A program made the position numbers and the translations under genes. 64,000 bases of DNA from Luidia sarsii (Eukaryota > Echinodermata > Asteroidea > Paxillosida > Luidiidae). Positions 43,937 through 53,059 of this stretch are shown piece by piece. The notes beneath the pieces are model-generated. The model was not told the DNA's origin. It did not search any database and saw only the letters and a program-made list of their open reading frames with translations. Where the stretch lies: assembly GCA_949987565.1 (NCBI GenBank), contig OX465109.1, positions 21,224,799 to 21,288,798 of the forward strand, written 5' to 3'. Numbering within the stretch: position 1 is the first letter of the stretch; each line of letters opens with the position of its first letter.

Positions 43937-45602
43937 TGAAACATGACATGGTAGGAGAGTGACGTGTATTACAGTCAGGCTCATTGCGGTATTGAAACAT
44001 GACATGGCAGGAGAGTGACGTGTATCACAGTCAGGCGCATTGCGGTATTGAAACATGACATGGCAGGAGAGTGACGTGTATCACAGTCAGGCACATTGCG
44101 GTATTGAAACATGACATGGCAGGAGAATGACGTGTATCACAGTCTGGCGCATTGCGGTATTGAAACATGACATGGCAGGAGAGTGACATGTATCACAGTC
44201 AGGCTCATTGCAGTATTGAAACATGACATGGCAGGAGAGTGACATGTATCACAGTCAGGCGCATTGCGGTATTGAAACATGACATGGCAGGAGAGTGACG
44301 TGTATCACAGTCAGGCTCATTGCGGTATTGAAACATGATATGGCAGGAGAGTGATGTTTATCACAGTCAGGCGCATTGCGGTATTGAAACATGACATGGC
44401 AGGAGAGTGACATGTATCACAGTCAGGCGCATTGCGGTATTGAAACATGACATGGCAGGAGAGTGACATGTATCACAGTCAGGCTCATTGCGGTATTGAA
44501 ACATGACATGGCAGGAGAGTGCAAGTATCGCAGCCAGGCGCATTGTGGTATTAAAACATGACATGACAGGAGAGAGACGTGTATCACAGTCAGGCGCATT
44601 GTGGTATTGAATCATGACATGGCAGGAGAGTGACGTGTATCATAGTCAGGGGCATTGCTGTATTGAAACATGACATGGCAGGAGAGTGATGTGTATCACA
44701 GTCAGGCTCATTGTGGTATTGAAACATGACATGGCAGGAGATAGACGTGTATCACAGTCAGGCGCATTGCGGTATTGAAACATGACTTGGCAGGAGAGTG
44801 ACGTGTATCACAGTCAGGTGCATTGCGGTATTGAGACATGACATGGCAGGAGAGTGACGTGTATCACAGTCAGGCGCATCGCGGTATTGAGACATGACAT
44901 GGCAGGAGAGTGACGTGTATCACAGTCAGGCGCATTGCGGTATTGAGACATGACATGGCAGGAGAGTGACGTGTATCACAGTCAGGCGCATTGCGGTATT
45001 GAAACATGACATGGCAGGAGAGTGACGTGTATCACAGTCAGGCGCATTGCTGTATTGAGACATGACATGGCAGGAGAGTGACATGTATCACAGTCAGGCG
45101 CATTGCTGTATTGAGACATGACATGGCAGGAGAGTGATGTGTATCACAGTCAGGCGCATTGCGGTATTGAGACATGACATGGCAGGAGAGTGACGTGTAT
45201 CACAGTCAGGCGCATTGCTGTATTGAGACATGACATTGCAGGAGAGTGACGTGTATCACAGTCAGGCACATTGCGGTATTGAAACATGACATGGCAGGAG
45301 AGTGACGTGTATCACAGTCAGGCGCATTGCGGTATTGAAACATGACTTGGCAGGAGAGTGACGTGTATCACAGTCAGGCACATTGCGGTTTTGAGACATG
45401 ACATGGCCGGAGAGTGACGTGTATCACAGTCAGGCACATCGTGGTATTGAAACATGACATGGCAGGAGAGTGACGTGTATCACAGTCAGGCGCATTGTGG
45501 TATTGAAACATGATATGGTAGGAGAGTGACGTGTATCACAGTCAGGCGCATTGCGGTATTGAAACATGACATGGCAGGAGAGTGGCATGTATCATGGTCG
45601 GG

Positions 45603-46016
45603 TGTTTTTGGTTCACAACTTAATACGTTCCCCGCAAGAATTGAATCATGTATTTTCTACAGTCTCGAAAATTAAAATGAAGAGAAAGAAAATCGGTTAC
45701 TTGAATGAAAAACAATGGAACTGGGTATCCTTTGTTTTCAGTTGGATTTGGTTAGCCAGGTTTTCTGCTCATGCCTCTTACAATCAGTAGACCCGTCATT
45801 TAGTTTTGAAGCCCATATGGGTTCCCAAGCTGCTCTATTGACCTGCATCTTTCCTTGTTTGTCTGGTCTTGTAGTCACTAATGTTTTTTGTCAAAAGACA
45901 GTGGGTATCCTACTTTGCTACATGTACATGTATGTTTGTATGTCCATGGAAGATAAATCTCAGTGTTTTCAAACATACAAGCCTCTGAAGTGCTCCTTCT
46001 TTTTGCCTTCCCTCAG
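45603..46016. other. Unique right flank of the satellite
   Basis: AT-rich single-copy-looking sequence directly after the last decayed unit. I see no gene, no target-site duplication and no transposon terminus at the junction. Two overlapping open frames of 74 and 117 codons have no recognisable domain and are probably chance frames. The only coding-like stretch is the exon-like unit that begins at 46017. Confidence 0.5.
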
Positions 46017-46098
46017 ACTTTGTCATCTTGGTGCAGAGCAAATTCAACTGTATGCGCTACAGTCATAAACACCCCTGGATGGGCTACCTGTCAGTGCA
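46017..46098 (+). other. Exon-like unit 1 (KHPW..GYL peptide)
   Basis: An 82-bp candidate exon between a good acceptor (pyrimidine tract ending CCTTCCCTCAG) and a GTGAGT donor at 46099. The frame that aligns with the two later copies reads FVILVQSKFNCMRYSHKHPW followed by MGYLSV. If the donor is not used, a stop follows at 46100. Intronic sequence after it (GTAAGTGACTTGC at 46129) is also duplicated 209 bp later. I do not recognise the peptide family. It could be a small cassette exon of the downstream NHL gene or a decayed duplicate. Confidence 0.4.
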
Positions 46099-46240
46099 GT
46101 GAGTCCCGTAGGGAGATGATATGGATTTGTAAGTGACTTGCTTCAATTATTTCCATTTCACCAGGGACCAATTGAAACTGATGTGTGTATGGAATAGCCA
46201 TTGACATCAATAACTTTTTCTTTCCCTCATACCTCGGGAG

Positions 46241-46337
46241 TGGATGCGACAAGTTAATGAGCTACTTCCAGAAGCATCCGTGTGTGTGCTACCTGCCGGT
46301 CCAGTCAGCACAAGAGAGAGAGAGACAACTTGGAATT
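46241..46337 (+). other. Exon-like unit 2 (CDKLMSYFQKHP peptide)
   Basis: Second copy of the same unit, about 205 bp downstream of the first. It is preceded by a pyrimidine tract ending CTCGGGAG and followed by a GTAAGT donor at 46338. The matching frame reads CDKLMSYFQKHPCVCYLPVQ. The first 60 bases after the donor align well with those after unit 1 (GGCTTGCTTCA, CCAGGGACCA, TTGATGTG). The pair is therefore a tandem duplication that includes the intron. Confidence 0.4.
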
Positions 46338-46559
46338 GTAAGTGGCTTGCTTCACTTGTTTTCCACTGTACCAGGGACCATTTGAACTTGATGTGCATAT
46401 GGAAGACACTGTATGGGAAGCCTTCTACAGACAGAAGGTCTACTGTTGTTTTCCTTGCTCACATGGTTTGAAATGGTCTCTAGTTTCCTGTCATTGAGAG
46501 AAAGATGTTTCTTGACTACCAGAATGGAAGTAACTTGGCTGTACTAAAAGCGGATGAGA

Positions 46560-47160
46560 TGACATCACCTGGTATAGCAGCATTTTACTATGATTTGTTT
46601 AACAAGTCTTTTTGACACCATGGTGTTAGCATAGAGCTCTGACTTCACAAGCCAATAGGTTAAAAGACTCATTGGATGCCCCATTTTAAGAAGTGCCTCC
46701 AAAGCTCTAGTTTGATGCATCTTTTTTAAATAGAGGGTCTTTGTTTAAACTATGGCTTGCTCAGACTTGACCATCCAACAGGTTGAAATACTTGTTGGAC
46801 CCAATTTATAGAACTGCCTCCAAAACCCTGCAGATGGATACATCTTTACATCAAAGTGAATGACAGCCTGAGCTCCAGCCATGGTTTTGAAAAGACTATT
46901 GGTCCATTGACCCATCAACAACAAAAATAGCCCAAGTCTAACCCTCCCATGTGTTTGTGCAGGGCATTGCATCTACTAAGCACATATTATTGAATGCCCC
47001 AGCATTTTCCTGGACCATTTTCATCACTCTTTCTTTGCCTCAGGATACCTCGGGACCAAGTCCAACCATCCCATGTGCTTGTGCAGGACTCTGCATCTAC
47101 CAAGCACCTATTACTGCATGAACCAGCATCATTCTAGAGCCTTCTAATGACTTTTCTTTT
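46560..47160. repeat. Diverged tandem duplications in non-coding DNA
   Basis: Two old duplicated pairs lie here. One pair shares GTGCCTCCAAAGCTC / CTGCCTCCAAAACCC followed by GATGCATCTTT / GATACATCTTT (about 46.69 and 46.81 kb). The other shares CCATGTGTTTGTGCAGG / CCATGTGCTTGTGCAGG followed by CATCTACTAAGCAC / CATCTACCAAGCAC (about 46.95 and 47.07 kb). They suggest the whole flank grew by local tandem duplication. Confidence 0.6.
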
Positions 47161-47173
47161 CCCTGTCTCTCAG

Positions 47174-47263
47174 GTGTTGCCTAACAAGTTCAAGTGCTAC
47201 TTCCAGAAGCACCACTGGGAGGGCTACCTGCAGATCCTGTTGGTTTTCCTGGTCACACCTTAA
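47174..47263 (+). other. Exon-like unit 3 (KFKCYFQKHHWEGYL peptide, ends in stop)
   Basis: Third copy of the exon-like unit, after a strong acceptor (TTTCCCTGTCTCTCAG). It reads VLPNKFKCYFQKHHWEGYLQ then ILLVFLVTP and a TAA at 47261. KF.CYFQKH.W.GYL is the conserved core of the three copies. Because this copy ends in a stop, it is either an alternative terminal exon or a broken copy. Function is unknown. Confidence 0.4.
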
Positions 47264-47597
47264 AGTACACAAAGGAGGGGTTATTGGTTCACATGCAAGG
47301 TGTTCATCATTCCCCTCCTGGATGTTGAGGCCATGTGCTTGAATTGTCCAAAGACACTTCCTCCACATTTTCTCTTGGCTTAAACAGACAGCATTAGTAA
47401 ACTGACCAAGTGATTCTATGCCCAGAACACTCATATCTGATATGAAATGATTGGGGAGATTGAAGTGACACCCAATTGGTATATCCAATTTACCAGTTTT
47501 TATGCTCATTTTGGTTGATTAGACACTGGGCACATGAGGATGTCTAGTAACCCAACTTAACGTATCTGAATGATATTCTTTTCCACGTATCCTGCAG

Positions 47598-47882
47598 GTG
47601 TTTGATGGTGCAACAGGCAGGTACCAGACTACATTTGGGTCACGAGGCAGTGGACCCAACCAGCTGGACGAGCCAGTAGCCATTGCCATCGATTCCATGG
47701 GCTTTGTGGCCGTAGCAGAGCAAGGCAACCACCGTGTCCAACTGTTCACTCCTCGCTGGGAATCCTTCCTCATCATACACAGCCAAGAACCTCCTTTCGA
47801 AAAACCTCTGGGTGTAATCTTCAACAAACGCAATCAAATAGTTGTCTGTGACTTTGACAATGACAGGATCCAATTATTCTGA
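47598..47882 (+). CDS. Terminal exon of an NHL-repeat protein (partial gene)
   Basis: This is a 95-codon exon (94 residues plus the TGA). It follows an acceptor ending CGTATCCTGCAG and begins in phase 0 with VFDGATGRYQTTFGSRGSGP. Two NHL blades are visible. Blade 1 covers about residues 23-58 (LDEPVAIAIDSMGFVAVAEQ then GNHRVQLF). Blade 2 covers about residues 67-94 (FEKPLGVIFNKRNQIVVCDF then DNDRIQLF). Each has the hydrophobic G/A-V-x-(I/V) strand and the N-(H/D)-R-(V/I)-Q-(L/V)-F signature. NHL repeats form beta-propellers used for protein or RNA binding, often at the C-terminus of TRIM proteins, but no RING or B-box is in the window. Family propellers usually have five or six blades, so the rest must lie in upstream exons. 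None is found in the 2 kb before the satellite ends. The ending directly after the second signature is unusually abrupt. Confidence 0.8.
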   Translation: MFDGATGRYQTTFGSRGSGPNQLDEPVAIAIDSMGFVAVAEQGNHRVQLFTPRWESFLIIHSQEPPFEKPLGVIFNKRNQIVVCDFDNDRIQLF

Positions 47883-48950
47883 ATCCGTACCTTTCACTTT
47901 TTCCTTTTCATTTGAGTCAGTCAGCAATTTTCTGTCATTTCTGTAAAGATTTATCACTTTAATGAAGTATAACTGTAAATTGTAGGATCATTTATTACAG
48001 TACATTGTTCAGACATGATTGCATCAGTAAAAAATTATTTGATTCACACGGATTTGTATATTTTGGGTATAATTATATTGTTTTATATTTTGGATTATTT
48101 CAGACAGTTTTCTTCATTTCTTTAGGGATGTAACCAATGCATAATTGTTAATGAACAGTGATAATCAGCATACATGAGACTAAATTCTTGCAGACAAATG
48201 TAGGTAACCAGGACTGAAGCTTGAAAGAAAACTATAACCGTTGAATGAGGCATGTATCCATAGCAACCAATACAGCAAGCAACTCACTCCATACATGCTG
48301 TGTTCTGCTTATATAGGCCTATGTGCAGTCAATTTGCACTGTCTGTACAGTGTGTCCTTTCCCATGCCGTTACCCGTCATGGTCAAAGATCAAACTTGAT
48401 CTCTTCAATGATAAGACCTTTAGGTGACTTTGGGGATGTTCATGAGTGGTTTCTGAGTGATTTGGGGGTTGTACATTCTGTAGGCCAAATTGAAGTGACA
48501 CCAATGATCCCATGGCAACCATACCTGCAAAACAGTAATGGCATCCGTTGCATTGTGTGTACCATGTAGACACAGCATGTGTATTGCATGGCCTATTATG
48601 TTATCATCACAAGCACAAGTCCCTAGACTTTGGTGAGTGGCATTCAAACTATCCTTTTTGTATAATGTCACATCTTTGGCATAAACGTAAGGCTTGTGAA
48701 ACAACCTCTTGGCTATGGGACTAGCATCATTTCTATTTTATTTTCTGTATAAAGTTGCCAGATATTTAGCCAGCTTTTCTTAACTTGCTTGCGGCCATGA
48801 ATATACAGCTCATCACCATCAATAACATCTAGTTGAGCCATACATATGTACTTCCATACTTTTTATTAATTAACTGATTTGTATTCCAAAGATTCCATTC
48901 AAGTACTGGATTGAGAGTTTACCAAATATTTTGTATATTTTAGCTGTCAA
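47883..48950. other. Non-coding, possible 3' UTR then intergenic
   Basis: AT-rich sequence after the NHL stop codon. Its first few hundred bases could be a 3' untranslated region, but I see no clear AATAAA signal. Open frames here are short, overlap one another on both strands and contain no domain I recognise. Confidence 0.4.
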
Positions 48951-48952
48951 TT

Positions 48953-49060
48953 TGGGAAGGCCACCATCTAAGGGCTGGATAGCTCAGATGGAAGAGATCT
49001 TTCATTAATAGTTGTAAGGCCTGAGATTTCCATCTTGGTTCTTTGTCTAGGATTGAAACT
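48953..49060 (+). mobile_element. Decayed tRNA-derived SINE
   Basis: About 38 bp (GGGAAGGCCACCATCTAAGG and on through TAGCTCAGATGG) match the stretch at 59532 with only a handful of mismatches. TAGCTCAGATGG is a pol III A box. The B box is not recognisable here, so this copy is older. Because the shared part extends about 20 bp upstream of the tRNA-like head, the two are copies of one dispersed element rather than two tRNA genes. Confidence 0.6.
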
Positions 49061-49410
49061 TCAGGCTCTCTGACTGTTTGAGATGTGTATACTGCACTGT
49101 ATCACTCACTATCAGTTCATTCTGGTCAGCAAGGATGGAGTTGCTACCATTTCTGCTTTACTTTATCTTCCTCATATTGACATCAAGTTTGAATGCTTGT
49201 TTGCATTGCCTTTGAGTTTGCTTATGACCTTGCACTGACATCCATGAGACTGTAGGAGGGATTATTTCACTCTACTGAATTGGAGAAGTCCCCCCTAGGC
49301 AACCCAGCTAAACCCTAAGAGTGTTTATTTGGGTCTTGGCTGCTTGGCCTGGAACTCCAAGAATCAGCCTGAGTAGCAGGTCAGCAGGCAGTCAGACAAC
49401 TCACAAGTAG

Positions 49411-49530
49411 TAGGAGAAGACTGTTGAGCACAGTTTGACCTTTCACCTCGAAGGACAAAAGCTTAATGAATATGTATAAGATAAAAAGCGATGAATATTC
49501 AAATTATGAATATGGATGATATAAGGTTAG
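49411..49530 (+). repeat. Interspersed repeat, copy 1
   Basis: The stretch GTTGAGCACAGTTTGACCTT, CTCGAAGGACAAAAG, ATGAATATGTATAAGAT and TATGAATATGGATGATATAA recurs in reverse complement at 56698-56817 with few changes. The family is unknown and no coding sequence is visible. It blends downstream into a series of GTTTGACCTT repeats. Confidence 0.75.
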
Positions 49531-49740
49531 GCTTTTGAGCCCAGTTTGACCTTGGCTAGAGATAAGATCGAGTGACTGGAGAGCCAAAGGACGAATGGCT
49601 TGATGCATGGAGGAATAAGAAATTCCTCCATGCTTGATGGCACGAGGAAGGGGTACGAATTTGGGCCCAGTTTGACCTTGTTATGAATGGGAACGAGGAA
49701 GGGAGTACGATTTTAGGCCCCGGTTTGACCTTATTTATGA
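49430..49740 (+). repeat. Degenerate tandem repeat with four GTTTGACCTT motifs
   Basis: GTTTGACCTT starts at 49433, 49544, 49670 and 49723. The last two lie in clear 53-bp tandem copies that share ACGAGGAAGGG, TACGA, GGCCC and TATGAATGG. TGACCT is the nuclear-receptor half-site on the complementary strand. That could be regulatory or simply the composition of the element. Confidence 0.65.
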
Positions 49741-49853
49741 ATGGTCAAAGGATAGGATTGACGGTTTGATCGTGGGATGGGATGGTTGAACCGATGGGAA
49801 TATTATGTGGAACGAAGGAAGTGAAAGTTGGTACTGAAATAAGTCACAGCGCG

Positions 49854-49861
49854 TGACGTCA
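49854..49861. promoter_or_regulatory. Full CRE palindrome TGACGTCA
   Basis: A perfect cAMP-response-element octamer in GCGTGACGTCAGAAA. It is one of six in this part of the window (others at 50200, 50977, 57981, 58181 and 60187). No gene start is identified beside it. Confidence 0.45.
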
Positions 49862-50199
49862 GAAAAATAGTGAAAGGGAAATAATCCTTCGGACAATGCG
49901 CGACGTTAATCGTTCGAAATCGCACCATGTGTCGATAAACCGTGTAAATGTTATTTACTTCTTTTGCAGTGATCCGTATTCAAGCCATCCGTTTATACTA
50001 CGGTACTTGAACATTATTTTGTTCCTACTACTACTACTGCTACTACATGCTAGCATAACGAATAGTACGATGCGATCCGGGATACCCATCTTGGTTTTGT
50101 AATCAATATAACCGTTAGGGACCAGCGCAAGCTCGGCCATTGACGGGACTACCCATAGTCTGTTAAGTGTTATAGTTGTTTACGAGAGTACAGGTAACG

Positions 50200-50207
50200 T
50201 GACGTCA
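50200..50207. promoter_or_regulatory. Full CRE palindrome TGACGTCA
   Basis: Found in AACGTGACGTCACTACACG, an extended GTGACGTCAC palindrome. The surroundings (49.85-50.6 kb) are richer in CpG than the adjacent AT-rich DNA and could be a promoter, but no exon could be assigned. Confidence 0.45.
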
Positions 50208-50728
50208 CTACACGATGACTCATCAGGGTTGCCCATTCATTCGCTGACCATGTTTGGACCAATCATTTCGCCTCTCGGGTGGTACTGGCGCTGGATTTGA
50301 AATCATCGCCAAATCAGTTATTTGTGGACGAGTCATACCCTTTTGAATCGATAGTTGAATTATTTTGGTTTATTAATACATGCCCGTTCTGAACGCGTCG
50401 CGCCTGATTTGTCTTCTGTGTTGGACACATTTTTGACATTTGAGGACAGAAACTTTCCGTCTCATGGCGCGCCGAGAGAATATAACCTTATGCGCGAACA
50501 GTATTATCAGAACAGCACCGGTACGTACGTAGCAGCAGTGCACCGTGGAGACCATGGCAGTGCAAATACATTGCCGTATTGATCGCCTGAACGTACCAGT
50601 CAACTGCGTGTCCATACACAATGGTCCCTCAGTGTTGGTTACGTAATCGTATGCATATGCTTTACATATAGCGCGCACTGTCAAGGATTAGGAAAGTGGC
50701 CTGACAGTCTTGTAAAGTAAAACGTATC

Positions 50729-50754
50729 TATGGCCATACAATTGTATGGCCATA
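50729..50754. repeat. 26-bp perfect palindrome
   Basis: TATGGCCATACAA followed immediately by its exact reverse complement, with no spacer. It could extrude a cruciform or bind a dimeric factor. There is no neighbouring gene that explains it. Confidence 0.85.
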
Positions 50755-51758
50755 CAATCAAAACCGGTAAAATGGACAACCCAATAAGGCGCGTTGATAA
50801 TTAGCTTTTTTAGATTTTTTTTTCTGCCTTTTTTTTCTTTTTCTTGTCTGAAAAATCCCATAGACTTTGTATAGGGGTTTTGTAAAAGGCACTTTTGCCA
50901 TAACTTGATTTTCACCAAACTTGGCAAATGCATGGAGCTGTTGGAGAAATTTGTCCTAGTAACCTTGATATCATCATGACGTCATCACGTATAAGCGCTT
51001 TAAAAGGGCAATTTTTAAACAATAAAAGCAGAAGTACAGTTCGTTTGGTTTTAATTTTGCACTGTATCTAAGTTGGGTAAAGGTGTATCGAAAAATTGCC
51101 CTCATTTATTTTCAAATGTTTTTTAGACAGCGTTCAATGGGAGCTCGATTTACCTTCTTGCAACCTGCAGAACGTAATTTACTTTGCCTGCGTTACTGTT
51201 GTATAGCAGGCAAAAGTTGTCTGGTCGTTTAATGAATGCCTTACAAGAAAAGGGCAGATTATAGGTATGGGCGTTCGTTCGTTGCATATTTGCATATCAA
51301 TGGAGCGTTATGTGTTGGATTGGGCAGGGGGTTTAAAAGGCAATAGGGTTGTTCAGGGGTCTCTATTCTAGCTTGCGACCTCAGTTCAGTCAAGACCAAT
51401 ACAGGTCGGGGAAGGTACAAAACCGAATTAAGAAACATAAGTATGTACAGTTACGTAAACTAGCCACAAGGTTTTCCAGAGTTTTTGCTCATTGAGTTTT
51501 ATCTCCGGTTTTTAATCCTGTGGATGGGTTAGGGTTAGGGTGTATGGTAAATTACAAAGGTAATTTTCTTTGATTGTACAAGAACAGAAATGTGTCATTA
51601 AAATAAATGGTTGGATTAATAAACTCCGAGCTCCATCTGACTGGACTATCGGCATGATATTACCAAGACAAATGTGAATGTTTCCTGTGTATAACGACGT
51701 GTGCACAAGAGGTCGTAGGAAGAAATGATTTATAAGAGTAGACGTACATGTCACAGAC
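50755..51758. other. Non-coding stretch without recognised gene
   Basis: Poly-pyrimidine runs, a TGACGTCA palindrome at 50977, and a short GGTTAGGGTTAGGG near 51527. No frame longer than 81 codons and no domain are seen. Parts (AACTTGATTTTCACCAAACT, ATCATGACGTCATCACG) resemble dispersed non-autonomous repeats, but I have no second copy in the window to prove it. Confidence 0.4.
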
Positions 51759-52396
51759 TTAACCCCTTCGAGCCGGGAAGCCGCTATGCATGCGTAGTGG
51801 GTTTCAAAATGTGGACGCCGCTATTGTCCAAACTGTAGACAGACTTTTTTCAGCAATTTGTATCATGACAAACACCTTTTTTGATGTCAGGTGCTGCATG
51901 AATTGCCAGATCAGCGGTAACATTGGCGCTATTGTGGGGCTTCATTGTGAACGATGGAGGGTCTGCGCGCTACTACGGCAGACAGTGTGCTGGCCTGCCC
52001 CACACCCAATGCGATCACCAGAGAGACTATTGAATGCGCCCACAGTCTTTACCGCAAATTGCACGCTCTGTTGAGGCCGTCCAGCTGGATCCTTTGTCCG
52101 CTGCAGTGCAGGAATGTTTGCGTTCAAAGGGTAGCAGCTCACACAGTTCTCGGAGTCTTGTCGCACAGCCGACGCTCCATTGGACTACACACAAAAGGCC
52201 AATCTTTGAGGGCTGATAATCCCTTGACAAAAGCCATGCAGACTTCCTACTGTGCCACCTTTGATTCACTGATACAAATAGTGCGCTCTTATGGATTTAT
52301 TTTGTAGGTTTATTGTTCTCTGATTGTTTAGCGAGCTTTTGAAATTGTACAGTGACGGCCATTGGCACTAAAATAATCCCGCCGTGAAGGGGTTAA
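51759..52396. mobile_element. piggyBac-like non-autonomous element (MITE) with TTAA target duplication
   Basis: The 630-bp body, 51763-52392, is flanked on both sides by TTAA (51759-51762 and 52393-52396). The 16-bp terminal inverted repeats are CCCCTTCGAGCCGGGA at the left and, complemented, CCCCTTCACGGCGGGA at the right, matching at 13 of 16 positions. TTAA target sites with CCC(C/T)TT termini are the signature of the piggyBac superfamily. No transposase motif is visible in the interior frames (up to 117 codons), so it would need a transposase encoded elsewhere. Confidence 0.8.
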
Positions 52397-52817
52397 ATAA
52401 CCTATAGACCGACAGCGAAACACAACGCCTATGGAAAACCACGTCAGGACACTGTAATGGTGACGGCGCCAGACTAAATGTGAAACCATTGACGGAAGTA
52501 GCATATGTGCACAAACATATGGAAAAATCCCGGAATGATGGATTCAAACTGGATTTTTGGGATGAAACCATGCTTATTTAGATTAAAAGCACTTTTCAGA
52601 GATGACTACATACTCCATTACAGATGTTTATTTGCGTGTTTTATTTAAAAACATTGATGAATCAAATTTGGCGGCCATTTTTCTGGTGGATGGCGGGCGG
52701 GATGGCGGGCGAGTTTGTGTACGTACGTCCGGGCCGTCCGTGTGACGTTTGCCCATGGTTTTTCACGCGTCCTGGTATGACAGTCTAACGCCCGCTGTTG
52801 TCCCTCTATAGGTTATT
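52396..52817. mobile_element. Second inverted-repeat element abutting the piggyBac-like one
   Basis: AATAACCTATAGACCGACA at 52396-52414 is mirrored by TGTCCCTCTATAGGTTATT at 52799-52817. The outer 13 bp match perfectly and 17 of 19 match overall. The 422-bp unit directly adjoins the TTAA of the upstream element. No target duplication outside the repeats is evident, so the superfamily is open. It contains a GGCGG-rich stretch (52.67-52.72 kb). Confidence 0.55.
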
Positions 52818-52848
52818 GTCTGTGGCACATGTACGTGTACACGTGTAT

Positions 52849-52877
52849 ATAGAGTTATATATAAAAACTAACTCTAT
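52849..52877. repeat. Hairpin ATAGAGTTA / TAACTCTAT
   Basis: A 9-bp stem (52849-52857 and 52869-52877) with an 11-nt AT-rich loop, flanked by alternating ACGTGTACACGTGTAT. It resembles the two hairpins at 60359 and 60449, which also sit in GTACA-rich sequence. Confidence 0.6.
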
Positions 52878-53059
52878 GGTGTACACTCAAGTGCGCCCTC
52901 AGGTGACCAACACAAATCAAAAAGACGAACAAAATACAGCCTAATAATTGTAATTATTAATTGAAAAGAGAAGGGAAAAAGTCAAATACAGTCGAAAACG
53001 GAAGAAAACGTGATAAGGAACAGTATTATAACGGAAATGAACCAAACAAAAAATAGGAA

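Larger units (their letters stand above)
1..45602. repeat. 56-bp tandem satellite array (about 814 units, truncated at left window edge)
   Basis: A head-to-tail array with a strict 56-bp period. In the phase used here each unit starts GTGACGTGTATCACAGTCAG, continues with GCGCATTGCGGTATTGAAAC, and ends ATGACATGGCAGGAGA. The last full unit ends at 45581. It is followed by a 21-bp decayed partial unit matching about 16 of 21 positions, and then unique DNA. From 1 to 45581 there are 814 units with a net shortfall of three bases. These come from 1-bp deletions near 6294 and 12622 (homologous copies of one event) and near 44522. Common variants are GCGCATTG/GCACATTG/GCTCATTG/GGTGCATTG, TATCACAG/TATCCCAG and GAGAGTGACG/GAGAGAGACG. 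Since 56 is not a multiple of 3, the frame cycles every 168 bp and recurrent stops preclude a long protein. I do not recognise the family. It could be centromeric, pericentromeric, subtelomeric or an interstitial satellite; the sequence does not say which. Confidence 0.98.

Noticed and set aside
1..45602. CRISPR array (regular repeats containing ATTGAAAC, an end typical of some CRISPR repeats)
   Set aside because: The whole 56-bp period repeats with no unique spacers. There are hundreds of head-to-tail copies in eukaryotic DNA and no cas genes.
1..45602. CRP-type bacterial operator (AGTGA-N6-TCACA)
   Set aside because: It fits the bacterial consensus by chance in a eukaryotic satellite, and there is no bacterial gene context.
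45566..46068. 74- and 117-codon frames at the satellite border as genes
   Set aside because: They overlap each other, the first starts within the last satellite unit, and neither has a recognisable domain. The exon-like unit at 46017 uses a different frame.
51527..51540. Interstitial telomeric repeat (GGTTAGGGTTAGGG)
   Set aside because: Only about two units. This is too short to mean a telomere or a fusion site.
51790..52307. Overlapping frames of 94 and 117 codons inside the piggyBac-like element as transposase
   Set aside because: I see no DDE/DDD-type motif or piggyBac transposase signature, and the 630-bp body is too short for one.
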